A DNA stretch of 64,000 nt from RBG-16-66-20 sp040752005 (lineage in GTDB: Bacteria; Pseudomonadota; Gammaproteobacteria; Burkholderiales; SG8-39), in the NCBI GenBank assembly GCA_040752005.1, contig JBFMFX010000006.1, positions 62,001 through 126,000 of the forward strand, read 5' to 3'. The first letter of the stretch is position 1. Each line of letters starts with the position of its first letter. Below the pieces are notes generated by a model that saw nothing but the letters and a program-made list of their open reading frames with translations, did no database searches and was not told where the DNA came from. Below are positions 11,232-19,169 of the stretch, piece after piece. Both the position numbers and the translations under genes were made by a program.

Positions 11232-12776
11232 TTAACGCCCCTCGCCCGCCTCGCGCAGCAGCATTTCGCGCAGCCGGAAGCGCTGCACCTTCCCAGTCGC
11301 GGTGCGCGGCAGTTCCGCCACCGCCCGGATCCACTTCGGGCGCTTGTAACGCGGCAGCCGCTCGGCGCACGCGCGCTCGGCGGCGGCGACGGCGCTCTGT
11401 TCGTCACCGCGCGCGACGACGAACAGCGCGAGCCGCTCGAAACCCTCGGCGTCGGCGACCGGCACGCACGCCGCTTCGGCGATCGCCGGATCGGAGCTGA
11501 CCGTTTCTTCCAGCTCGCCCGGGCGCACCCACTGGCCGGCGATCTTCACCAGCTCGTCGGCGCGCCCCTGATGGATGTAGTAGCCGTCGGTGTCGCGCAC
11601 GAACAGATCCTGCGTGCAGAACCAGCCGTCGCGGAACTGCGCGCGCGTCTGCTCCGGGCGGTTCACATAGCCTTGCGCCAGCGCCGGATGGCGCAACCAC
11701 AGCACCCCCGGCTCGCCGGCCGGCGGCTCGGCGCCGGCGGCATCGCGCAGGCGCACCTCGGTGAGCGCGAGCGGCTTGCCGGTGCGCCCGCCGCGGTTGT
11801 CCTCTGCGGCGATTGCCGGCGGCATCATCAGGCAGGCGCAGTAGGACTCCGAGGTGCCGTACAAGCTCAGGATTTCCCCGCCCACCTGCGCGCGCCAGGC
11901 TTCGACAACCGGTGCCGGCAACCGCTCGCCGGCGGCGACGAAGTGGCGGATTCTGCGCAGCGGCTCAAGCCGCTCCGACCCCTCGGCGAGCAGTCGCCGG
12001 TAGAACGAGGGCACGCTGAACATCGCCACCGGCGAATGCCGCGCCGCGGCCTCGATCGCGGCGGCCGGCTCGGCCCAGTCGGCGAGCGCCACGCCGGTCG
12101 CGCCCAGCGCGAGCGGCCCGAGCAGCCCGTGCTCCAGACCGTAGGCGAAGAAGAACTTGGAGGTGGTGAAGACGCGCTCGCCGGGCCGGATGCCGAGCGT
12201 CCTGAGCGCCTCGCCCGAGGCGAGGATCGAGCGGTGCGTATGCACGATGCCTTTCGGCTTGCCGGTGGTGCCGGAGGAGTAGAGCCAGAACGCCGGATCG
12301 TCGGCGCGCGCCTCGTACGCGGGCGCGGGCTCGGCGCGTGCGAGCGCGGCGCGCCAGTCGTGCGCGAGCGCCGGCACCGTCGCGCCGGCAACCGCGAGCC
12401 GCCCCGAGCGCGCGTGCTCGGCGGCGAGATCCGGCCGCGCCGCGGCGAACACGTCCTCGACGATCGCCAGGCGCGCGCCGCTGTCGGCCGCGATGTGGCG
12501 GAATTCGTCCTCGGAGAGCTTGGTGTTGAGGGCGATCGCGACCGCTCCGGCGTGCACCGCGCCCAGCCACGCGGCGGCGAACTCCGGCGTGTCGCGCATG
12601 AGCAGCAGCACGCGGTCGCCGGGACGCACGCCGAGCGCGGCGAGCGCGGCCGCCGCGCGCGCGACGCGCCCGGCGAGCGCCGCGTAGCTCACCGACTCGC
12701 CGCCGCAGGCGAGCGCCGTGCGCTCGCCGTGGCGGGCGAGGGCCGCGGGCCCGAGCAGTTCGGCGGCGGCGTTCAT
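11232..12776 (-). CDS. Benzoate-CoA ligase family AMP-forming aryl-CoA ligase
   Basis: ANL-superfamily enzyme of 514 aa that activates a carboxylic acid to its CoA thioester through an acyl-AMP. The P-loop YSSGTTGKPKG, the adenylate motif LYGTSESY, the hinge GRADELVKIAGQWV and the C-terminal catalytic lysine in PRTATGKVQR are all present. The KFFFAYGLEHGLLGPL segment is typical of benzoate and hydroxybenzoate CoA ligases. The start at 12776 is preferred over 12803 because the longer start would sit inside the operator palindrome and the divergent promoter. It probably feeds the ring-cleavage products handled by the next two genes. Confidence 0.87.
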   Translation of the reverse strand: MNAAAELLGPAALARHGERTALACGGESVSYAALAGRVARAAAALAALGVRPGDRVLLLMRDTPEFAAAWLGAVHAGAVAIALNTKLSEDEFRHIAADSGARLAIVEDVFAAARPDLAAEHARSGRLAVAGATVPALAHDWRAALARAEPAPAYEARADDPAFWLYSSGTTGKPKGIVHTHRSILASGEALRTLGIRPGERVFTTSKFFFAYGLEHGLLGPLALGATGVALADWAEPAAAIEAAARHSPVAMFSVPSFYRRLLAEGSERLEPLRRIRHFVAAGERLPAPVVEAWRAQVGGEILSLYGTSESYCACLMMPPAIAAEDNRGGRTGKPLALTEVRLRDAAGAEPPAGEPGVLWLRHPALAQGYVNRPEQTRAQFRDGWFCTQDLFVRDTDGYYIHQGRADELVKIAGQWVRPGELEETVSSDPAIAEAACVPVADAEGFERLALFVVARGDEQSAVAAAERACAERLPRYKRPKWIRAVAELPRTATGKVQRFRLREMLLREAGEGR

Positions 12777-12787
12777 TCCGGCGTAAG

Positions 12788-12824
12788 ATCGTTTGGATGC
12801 CAAACAGATTGTGCCTCAAACGAT
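12788..12824. promoter_or_regulatory. Predicted MarR operator in the ligase/marR divergent promoter
   Basis: Two nested inverted repeats lie in the 46 bp between divergent starts. GTTTGG-ATG-CCAAAC at 12791-12805 is a perfect 6-bp palindrome. ATCGTTTG (12788-12795) and CAAACGAT (12817-12824) are perfect 8-bp arms. The CAAAC half-site therefore occurs twice facing one way and GTTTG once facing it. Position and symmetry suit autoregulation by the adjacent MarR protein. Confidence 0.6.
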
Positions 12825-13254
12825 GACGCGCGCGGCGCGGCCGCTGGCGCAGGGCGCGCTGCCCGGCCTGCTCGGCTACCGGTTGCGCCTGGCGCAGCAG
12901 GCGGTGTTCCGCGACTTCGCCGCGAGCGTGCACGGGCTCTCGCCCGGGCGCGTCGGACTGCTGGTGCTGATCGACGCCAATCCCGGCGTGACGCAGAGCC
13001 GCCTCGCGGAGGCGGTGCGGCGCGACCGCTCGACGATGGTCGGCGTGCTCGATCAGCTCGAGGCGCGCGGCCTGATCGAGCGCCGTCGCGGCGCCGATCG
13101 ACGCACCAACGGCCTGTGGCTGACGCGCGCTGGCCGCACCTTGCTCGCGCGCGCGCTCAAGCGCATCGCGGCGCACGAGCGCAGGATCGCCGCGCGGCTC
13201 ACCGCGGCCGAGCGGCGCGAACTGCTCAGGCTGCTCGCCAAGATCGGCGGCTGA
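12823..13254 (+). CDS. MarR family transcriptional regulator
   Basis: Winged-helix repressor of 143 aa. The helix-turn-helix GVTQSRLAEAVRRDRSTMVGVLDQLEARGLIERR and the wing RRGADRRTNGLWLT are typical of MarR proteins that respond to aromatic acids or CoA thioesters. It is divergent from the aryl-CoA ligase operon, with palindromes between the two, so it is likely to control that operon. The start at 12823 (MTRAARP) is chosen because the longer frame from 12793 overlaps the operator. It ends just before a strong hairpin. Confidence 0.87.
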   Translation: MTRAARPLAQGALPGLLGYRLRLAQQAVFRDFAASVHGLSPGRVGLLVLIDANPGVTQSRLAEAVRRDRSTMVGVLDQLEARGLIERRRGADRRTNGLWLTRAGRTLLARALKRIAAHERRIAARLTAAERRELLRLLAKIGG

Positions 13255-13263
13255 AAAGCAAAC

Positions 13264-13283
13264 GGGGCGCCGGAAGGCGCCCC
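13264..13283. terminator. Bidirectional hairpin terminator between marR and amtB
   Basis: GGGGCGCC, a GGAA loop and GGCGCCCC form a perfect 8-bp GC stem between the convergent marR and amtB ends. The AGCAAAC flank gives little T-tract on either side, so termination strength is uncertain. Confidence 0.65.
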
Positions 13284-13305
13284 GCGGCCGACCCGAGGTT
13301 GCGGC

Positions 13306-14799
13306 CTACATCCGGTAGGCGGCCTCGCCGTGCGAAGTGGTGTCCAGGCCCTCGCGCTCCTCCTCCTCGGTCACCCGCAGGCCGATCGTGAGATCCACCA
13401 GCTTGTAGGCGATCGCGGCGACCACGCCGGACCAGACGATGGTGGTGACCACCCCCTTCAGCTGGATCCAGAACTGCGCGCCGATGCCGGGATAGCCGGT
13501 CGCGCCGGTGACCCAGTCGGTGACCACGCCCGGGCCGCCGAGCGCGGGATCGTTGAAGATGCCGGTGAGCAGCGCTCCGAGGATGCCGCCCACCGCGTGC
13601 ACGCCGAAGACGTCGAGCGAGTCATCGGCGCCGAGCAGCTTCTTCAGACCGTTGACGCCCCACAGGCACACCAGCCCGGCCGCGAGCCCGATGACGAAGG
13701 CGCCGGCGAGGCCGACGTTTCCGGCCGCCGGCGTGATCGCCACCAGACCGGCGACCGCGCCGGAGGCGGCGCCGAGCATCGTCGGCTTGCCCTTGAACAG
13801 CGCCTCGCCGAAGCTCCAGGACAGCACCGCGCAGGCGGTGGCGACGTAGGTGTTCATGAACGCGAGCGCGGCGGAGTTGCCCGACTCCAGCGCCGAGCCG
13901 GCGTTGAAGCCGAACCAGCCCACCCACAGGAGCGACGCCCCGATCATCGTGAGCGGCAGGCTGTGCGCCGGCATCGCCTCCTTGCCGTAGCCGATCCGCT
14001 TGCCGACGAAGTAGGCGCCGACGAGCCCCGCCACCCCGGCGTTGATGTGCACCACCGTACCGCCGGCGAAGTCGAGCGCGCCCCACTGCCAGATGAGCCC
14101 CGCCTTCTCGTTCATCGCGTCCACGACCTTCGGATCGGTGTAGGCGTCCGGACCCATCCAGAACCACACCATGTGGGCGATCGGCGCGTACGCAAAGGTG
14201 AACCAGAGCACGATGAAGACGAGCACGGCGGCGAATTTCACCCGCTCGGCGAACGCGCCGAGGATGAGGCAGCAGGTGATCGCGGCGAAGGTCGCCTGAA
14301 ACGACGCGAACACGATCTCCGGGATCACCACGCCCTTGGAAAAGGTGGCGGCGGCCGCGAACTCGCCCTTGCCCGCGTCGAGCGCGCCTTTCATGAACAG
14401 CCGGTCCATGCCGCCGAAGAAGGCGTTGCCCTCGGTGAAGGCAAGGCTGTAGCCGTAGACGAACCACAGCACCGTCACGAGCGAAAAGACCACGAACACC
14501 TGCATCAGCACCGAGAGCGCGTTTTTCGCGCGCACCATGCCGCCGTAGAACAGCGCCAGCGCCGGCACGCTCATCATGATCACGAGCGCGGTCGAGACCA
14601 GCATCCAGGCGACGTCGCCCTTGTTGGGCACCGGCGCGGGTTTGGCCTCCTCCTTTTTCTCCTCGGCCTTCGCTTCGGCTTTCGCCTCGGCTTTCGCCTC
14701 GGCGGCGGGCGTCTCGGGTGCGGGTTTGTCCTGCGCCGCGGCGCCGAAGGCGACAAGCCCGAGGACGAGCGCGGCGATGATGGTGACGAGTCTTTTCAT
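13306..14799 (-). CDS. amtB: Ammonium transporter
   Basis: Inner-membrane trimeric ammonium channel of 497 aa. A signal peptide (about 1-22) is followed by an unusual low-complexity linker of AEAK repeats and proline (about 23-58), then eleven membrane helices. The pore twin histidines lie in VVHINAG and FGVHAVGG. The linker puts a charged flexible tail on the periplasmic face before helix 1. It lies 9 nt downstream of glnK, the PII protein that plugs AmtB when nitrogen is sufficient, and probably shares the sigma-54 promoter upstream of the porin. Confidence 0.95.
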   Translation of the reverse strand: MKRLVTIIAALVLGLVAFGAAAQDKPAPETPAAEAKAEAKAEAKAEEKKEEAKPAPVPNKGDVAWMLVSTALVIMMSVPALALFYGGMVRAKNALSVLMQVFVVFSLVTVLWFVYGYSLAFTEGNAFFGGMDRLFMKGALDAGKGEFAAAATFSKGVVIPEIVFASFQATFAAITCCLILGAFAERVKFAAVLVFIVLWFTFAYAPIAHMVWFWMGPDAYTDPKVVDAMNEKAGLIWQWGALDFAGGTVVHINAGVAGLVGAYFVGKRIGYGKEAMPAHSLPLTMIGASLLWVGWFGFNAGSALESGNSAALAFMNTYVATACAVLSWSFGEALFKGKPTMLGAASGAVAGLVAITPAAGNVGLAGAFVIGLAAGLVCLWGVNGLKKLLGADDSLDVFGVHAVGGILGALLTGIFNDPALGGPGVVTDWVTGATGYPGIGAQFWIQLKGVVTTIVWSGVVAAIAYKLVDLTIGLRVTEEEEREGLDTTSHGEAAYRM

Positions 14800-14808
14800 T
14801 TTCTCTCC

Positions 14809-15147
14809 CTAGAGCGCGGCGGCGTCGGTTTCGCCGGTACGGATGCGTACGACTTTTTCCAGCTCGAAGACGAAGATCTTGCCGTCGCCGATTTTTCCGG
14901 TGCGGGCGGCTTTCTCGATCGCCTCCAGCACCTGATCGAGCATGGCGGACGGAATCGCGACCTCGACCTTGACCTTGGGCAGGAAGTCCACGACGTACTC
15001 GGCGCCGCGGTACAGCTCCGTGTGGCCCTTCTGGCGCCCGAAGCCCTTTACCTCGGTGACGGTGATGCCCTGCACGCCGATCGCCGAGAGCGCCTCGCGC
15101 ACCTCGTCGAGCTTGAATGGTTTGATGATCGCGGTTACCAGCTTCAT
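14809..15147 (-). CDS. glnK: Nitrogen regulatory protein P-II
   Basis: Trimeric PII signal protein of 112 aa. The uridylylation site is Tyr in the T-loop RGAEYVVDFLPK (about 47-58), and the ATP and 2-oxoglutarate binding segments ITVTEVKGFGRQKG and ARTGKIGDGKIFV are intact. It sits directly upstream of amtB and 12 nt downstream of a porin gene, so it is the AmtB-linked (GlnK) paralogue. It senses 2-oxoglutarate and ATP/ADP and gates AmtB at the membrane. Confidence 0.95.
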   Translation of the reverse strand: MKLVTAIIKPFKLDEVREALSAIGVQGITVTEVKGFGRQKGHTELYRGAEYVVDFLPKVKVEVAIPSAMLDQVLEAIEKAARTGKIGDGKIFVFELEKVVRIRTGETDAAAL

Positions 15148-15159
15148 GGGTCGGCCTCG

Positions 15160-16344
15160 CTAGAACTTGTAGAGGAACTGCACGGCCAACGAGCGATTCG
15201 TGTTGCGCCCGGTCACGCCGTCGCGGTCGAGGAACGAGGCGACGTTGGAGCGGTCCCGGCGCGCCTCAGCGCGCAGCTCGATCTCCCGGGTCGGCAGCCA
15301 GGCAAGCGTGAGCGTCGCCTCCTTCCACTTCTGCACGATTCCGGTGCGGTAGCCGTCCTCGTCGTCGAAATACTCGCCGCGAAGCGAGAGTTTCCAGCGA
15401 TCGCTGATCTGGTAGTTGGCGTAGCCCGCGAGTCCCGACCACTTCGCCTTGGCCGCCCCCGATGGAACCAGACCCGCGGTGCCGTTCTGGGTGCCACGGT
15501 CGTAGTTGAGGACGAAAGTCAGCTTGTCGGTGGCGTTCAGCGTCAGCACCGTGTCGAACAGGTTGCGGTTGCCTTCGGGGCCGGCATTGACGAGCCCGCC
15601 GACGCGCTCCTTGCCACCGTGGAACATCGCCGTGAGGGCGACGGTCTTTGTCGGATTCCACAGCAGTCCGAGCTCGTAACTCTTGGACGAGTTGGTGTCC
15701 TTGATGTCGTCCCAGCCCTGGTTGATGCCCGCCTGCAGCGTCAGTGCGTCGCTGAAGGCATAGTGCGCGCGCAGGCCGGTGTGGGTGAAAGGAATCGCGT
15801 AACCGAACAGAATCGAACGTGAAAAGTTCGGGTTGCTCGGGCTCCAGATGACCTCGGCGCCGGCGAGCGTGACGAACTTGCCCGCCATGAGATGCCAGGG
15901 GCCGGTTTTGTACTGCAGGTACGCCTGGGTGACGTCGAAGCGGTCGCGATCGCATTTCGAACCGTCCGCGTTCAGCCCGGTCACCACATTGCAGCCGCGG
16001 CCGTCGTTCGGATCGGTCTTGTACGAGGCGATCAGGTCGGCGTCCTTTCCGACGGTGAGATTGACCACGCCTCCGAGCCCTTCCGTGGGGCTGTAATCGA
16101 GCTTGACCGCGGCTTGCCGCAGGGCGAAGCCGCTTCGCTCGATGTCGAAGACGCGGCTTGGTACGCCGCTCGTGAACAGCGCCCGCCGCGAGAGATTGCT
16201 ATAGGAAGCATCCACATAGCCGAAGACATCGAAGACCCCCAGCTTGAGGGCCTGATCCTTTGCCTCGGCTGGCTGCTGGGCCGACGTGAATCCGGGAACC
16301 GCGGCGGCACCGGCGAGCATAAGCGTGAGGATTGTTTTGCGCAT
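15160..16344 (-). CDS. Putative outer-membrane beta-barrel porin (BBP2/OmpL-like)
   Basis: Outer-membrane protein of 394 aa with a signal peptide (MRKTILTLMLAGAAAVPGFTSAQ), alternating hydrophobic strands throughout and a terminal Phe (SLAVQFLYKF), all typical of barrels. The FDVFGYVDASYSNLS opening resembles the putative beta-barrel porin 2 family. The start at 16344 has a GGAG 9 nt upstream, and two longer in-frame starts lack one. Being first in the operon with glnK and amtB and behind a sigma-54 promoter, it likely admits a small nitrogen compound. The substrate is unknown. Confidence 0.8.
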   Translation of the reverse strand: MRKTILTLMLAGAAAVPGFTSAQQPAEAKDQALKLGVFDVFGYVDASYSNLSRRALFTSGVPSRVFDIERSGFALRQAAVKLDYSPTEGLGGVVNLTVGKDADLIASYKTDPNDGRGCNVVTGLNADGSKCDRDRFDVTQAYLQYKTGPWHLMAGKFVTLAGAEVIWSPSNPNFSRSILFGYAIPFTHTGLRAHYAFSDALTLQAGINQGWDDIKDTNSSKSYELGLLWNPTKTVALTAMFHGGKERVGGLVNAGPEGNRNLFDTVLTLNATDKLTFVLNYDRGTQNGTAGLVPSGAAKAKWSGLAGYANYQISDRWKLSLRGEYFDDEDGYRTGIVQKWKEATLTLAWLPTREIELRAEARRDRSNVASFLDRDGVTGRNTNRSLAVQFLYKF

Positions 16345-16385
16345 TCGAATGGGCTCCATGATGGTTGCGGGCCACCGGTGCAGAA

Positions 16386-16400
16386 GCAGCTTGCATGCCA
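16386..16400 (-). promoter_or_regulatory. Predicted sigma-54 promoter of the porin-glnK-amtB operon
   Basis: The minus strand reads TGGCATGCAAGCTGC, matching TGGCAC-N5-TTGC at 13 of 15 aligned positions (counting N). The GG and GC doublets are exactly 10 nt apart, and the element sits 42 nt upstream of the porin ATG. A palindrome GGTGCACC at 16460-16467, about 60 bp further upstream, could be part of an NtrC enhancer site. Confidence 0.6.
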
Positions 16401-16549
16401 ACCCGACTTGCGCGTGAAATCAATCGGTTGCTGCTTGAGGGGCAAGTCCCAGTCGAGCTGGTGCACCGGGTTGGAACGAATGCTTGACCAAATGCCCGAA
16501 AAATGTGCGCTCACGCTGATTGCCGGGCGTCTGGTGTACGCTGAGCGGG

Positions 16550-16789
16550 ATGACCGATGCACATTTGCTCGAAGATCTGCGGCTGCGGATCTCGCAGGCG
16601 CTGAAAGCTTCGCCCGCCGAGGACCTGGAAAAGAACCTGCACGCGCTTGCCGCCGCGTTCTTTGACCGCTTCGATCTGGCGTTGCGCGAGGATCTGGAGG
16701 TGCAGAAAAAGCTCCTGGAGCGCGCGCAGGCCAAGCTTGCGGCGCTGGAGCGTCGGGTGGCCGAGCTGGAGCGCCGCGGTAAACCCTGA
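16550..16789 (+). CDS. ubiK: Ubiquinone biosynthesis accessory factor UbiK
   Basis: Small BMFP/YqiC-family protein of 79 aa: an N-terminal amphipathic helix, then a C-terminal leucine-zipper coiled coil rich in Leu, Glu, Arg and Lys (about residues 45-77). UbiK binds the UbiJ complex and aids the soluble stages of ubiquinone synthesis. The ATG at 16550 follows a TACGCT box (16537-16542) by 7 nt. An in-frame start at 16520 is less likely. The YifB-type ATPase gene lies 35 nt downstream. Confidence 0.85.
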   Translation: MTDAHLLEDLRLRISQALKASPAEDLEKNLHALAAAFFDRFDLALREDLEVQKKLLERAQAKLAALERRVAELERRGKP

Positions 16790-16824
16790 CGGGGCGGCCG
16801 GCGTTTCTCGTTGCGGGGAACGCC

Positions 16825-18321
16825 ATGACACTGGCCGTCGTCGCGAGCCGCGCGCTCGCAGGGATCGCCGCGCCCGAGGTCGCCGTCGAGGTGCACCTCG
16901 GGCCGGGCCTGCCCGCGTTCAACATCGTCGGCCTGCCGGATGCCGAGGTGCGCGAGGCAAAGGACCGGGTGCGCGCCGCGCTGAATCACGCTCGCTTCGA
17001 ATTTCCGGCGCGGCGCATCACGGTCAACCTCGCGCCTGCCGATCTGCCGAAAGACTCGGGCCGCTTCGACCTGCCGATCGCGCTCGGCATCCTCGCCGCG
17101 AGCGGGCAGGTGAGTAGCACCGCGCTCGCCGGCCACGAATTCGCCGGCGAGCTTTCGCTCACCGGCGAGCTGCGCGCGGTGCGCGGGGCGCTCGCCATGG
17201 CGCTTGGCGCCGCCGCCGCGGGGCGCGCGTTCGTGCTGCCGCGAGCGAGTGCCGAGCAGGCGGCGCTCGCGGCGGGAGCGCGCATCCTGGGCGCCGGCAG
17301 CCTGCTCGAAGTGTGCGCCCATCTGGCCGGCGAGCGGCCGCTCGAGCCGTGCCGCAACGGCGCGGTTCACGCCGCGCTCGCGTATCCGGATCTCGCCGAC
17401 GTCAAGGGACAGATGCAGGCCAAACGCGCGCTGGAAATCGCGGCCGCCGGCGCGCACGCGCTGCTCCTCATCGGCCCGCCGGGCACCGGCAAGTCTCTGC
17501 TCGCCGCGCGGCTGCCGGGGATCCTGCCGCCGATGAGCGAGGCCGAGGCGCTGGAATCGGCGGCGATCCAGAGCGCATCGGAGGCCGGTTTCGATCCTTC
17601 GCGCTGGGCGCTGCGGCCGTTCCGCGCGCCGCACCACAGCGCCTCCAGCGTGGCGCTGATCGGCGGCGGGAATCCTCCGCGACCCGGCGAAATCTCGCTC
17701 GCGCACCACGGCGTGCTCTTTCTCGACGAGCTGCCGGAGTTTGCGCGCGATGCGTTGGAGGCGCTGCGCGAGCCGCTGGAATCGGGCACGATCGCGATCG
17801 CGCGCGCAGCGCGCCAGGCGCAGTTCCCGGCGCGCTTTCAGCTCGTCGCGGCGATGAACCCCTGCCCCTGCGGCTGGCTGGGCGACAGCTCCGGCCGCTG
17901 TCGCTGCGCGCCGCAGGCGATCGCCCGCTACCGCGCGCGGATCTCGGGCCCGCTCGCCGACCGCATTGACCTCAAGGTCGAGGCACCCGCGCCGCGCGAA
18001 GCGGAGCTCACCGGGCAGCCCGGCGAGCCCTCGAGCGCGGTGCGCGCGCGGGTCGCCGCGGCGCGGGCGCGCCAGATCGCGCGCCAGGGAAAACCGAACG
18101 CCTGGCTGGGCCCGTGCGAGACCGACAGGTACTGCGCCTGCGATGCCGCGGCCGCAGAGCTGCTCAGGCAGGCGATCGCGCGGCTGCATCTTTCGGCGCG
18201 GGCGTACCACCGCGTGCTGCGCGTGGCGCGCACCATCGCTGACCTCGCGGGCGATGGCGCGGTGCGAAGCGCGCACCTCGCCGAGGCGATCCAGTACCGC
18301 AGGCTGGACGCGGCGCTGTAG
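16825..18321 (+). CDS. YifB/ComM family Mg-chelatase-like AAA+ ATPase
   Basis: Protein of 498 aa. An N-terminal Lon-protease-like fold (about 1-165) is followed by a Mg-chelatase AAA+ core with Walker A GPPGTGKS (about 214-221), Walker B GVLFLDELPEF, and a C-terminal helical domain. Cysteines in NPCPCGWLGD and GRCRCAP form the usual small metal-binding motif. Homologues called ComM are hexameric helicases for branch migration during natural transformation, while others are simply YifB. Full length, with all ATPase motifs intact. It overlaps nothing, and apaH follows after 32 nt. Confidence 0.92.
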   Translation: MTLAVVASRALAGIAAPEVAVEVHLGPGLPAFNIVGLPDAEVREAKDRVRAALNHARFEFPARRITVNLAPADLPKDSGRFDLPIALGILAASGQVSSTALAGHEFAGELSLTGELRAVRGALAMALGAAAAGRAFVLPRASAEQAALAAGARILGAGSLLEVCAHLAGERPLEPCRNGAVHAALAYPDLADVKGQMQAKRALEIAAAGAHALLLIGPPGTGKSLLAARLPGILPPMSEAEALESAAIQSASEAGFDPSRWALRPFRAPHHSASSVALIGGGNPPRPGEISLAHHGVLFLDELPEFARDALEALREPLESGTIAIARAARQAQFPARFQLVAAMNPCPCGWLGDSSGRCRCAPQAIARYRARISGPLADRIDLKVEAPAPREAELTGQPGEPSSAVRARVAAARARQIARQGKPNAWLGPCETDRYCACDAAAAELLRQAIARLHLSARAYHRVLRVARTIADLAGDGAVRSAHLAEAIQYRRLDAAL

Positions 18322-18337
18322 CTGCGCGCGGCGTCTT

Positions 18338-18343
18338 TATACT
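18338..18343 (+). promoter_or_regulatory. Predicted -10 box of apaH
   Basis: TATACT lies 10 nt before the ATG at 18354. No Shine-Dalgarno is visible in between, so a very short or absent 5' leader is likely. Confidence 0.4.
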
Positions 18344-18353
18344 GCCCGGCGCC

Positions 18354-19169
18354 ATGGCGACCTATGCGATCGGCGACGTGCAGGGCTGCTTCGACGAGCT
18401 GCAGGCGCTGCTTGAGCGGATCGGCTTCGACTGCGCGCGCGACCGGCTGTGGTTCGTCGGCGATCTGGTCAACCGGGGGCCGAAATCGCTCCAGGTGCTG
18501 CGGTTCGTGAAATCGCTCGCCGAGCGGGCGGTCGTCGTGCTTGGCAATCACGACCTGCACCTCGTCGCCCAGTACGAGGGCTTCGAGCGCAGGCGCCCCG
18601 ACGATACCTTCGCCGACGTGCTCGGCGCGCCGGACGCGGCCGACTTGGTCGCGTGGCTGCGCGCGCGGCCGCTGATGCACGCCGAAGGCAACTGGGCGAT
18701 GGTTCACGCCGGCCTCCTTCCGGGCTGGAGCGTGGCGAAGGCGCTTGCGCTGGCGCGCGAGGTCGAGCGGGCGTTGCGCGGGCCGGATTACCGCGAATTT
18801 CTGGCCCACCTCTACGGCAGTCGGCCGGAGCGCTGGAGCGACGAGCTCACCGGCTGGGACCGCCTGCGCGTGATCGTCAACGCGATGACGCGCATGCGCT
18901 TTTGCACACCTGGGGGCGCCATGGACTTTCACGTCACCGGGCGCGAAGCGCCACCCGGCTACCGCCCGTGGTTCGAGCTGCGCAGCGCCGCGGAGCCAGT
19001 GCTCGTCTTCGGCCATTGGTCGGCGCTCGGCCTGAAGCTCGCCGCGCGCTATTGCGCGCTCGACTCCGGCTGCGTCTGGGGCGGGCACCTCAGCGCGCTG
19101 CGGCTTGAAGACCGCTGGGTCGCTCAAGTACCCTCGCCCGGCTACCAGCCCATAGGAGGCGGACAATGA
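18354..19169 (+). CDS. apaH: Symmetrical bis(5'-nucleosyl)-tetraphosphatase
   Basis: Metallophosphoesterase of 271 aa that hydrolyses Ap4A symmetrically to two ADP and removes Np4 caps from RNA. The metal-binding blocks GDVQGC (7-12), GDLVNRGP (about 37-44) and GNHD (about 63-66) are intact, with a further histidine in MVHAGLLPGW. Full length. Its TGA overlaps the ATG of the HIT gene by 4 nt, and that gene's Shine-Dalgarno lies in the apaH 3' end, so the two nucleotide-handling enzymes are translationally coupled. Confidence 0.95.
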   Translation: MATYAIGDVQGCFDELQALLERIGFDCARDRLWFVGDLVNRGPKSLQVLRFVKSLAERAVVVLGNHDLHLVAQYEGFERRRPDDTFADVLGAPDAADLVAWLRARPLMHAEGNWAMVHAGLLPGWSVAKALALAREVERALRGPDYREFLAHLYGSRPERWSDELTGWDRLRVIVNAMTRMRFCTPGGAMDFHVTGREAPPGYRPWFELRSAAEPVLVFGHWSALGLKLAARYCALDSGCVWGGHLSALRLEDRWVAQVPSPGYQPIGGGQ

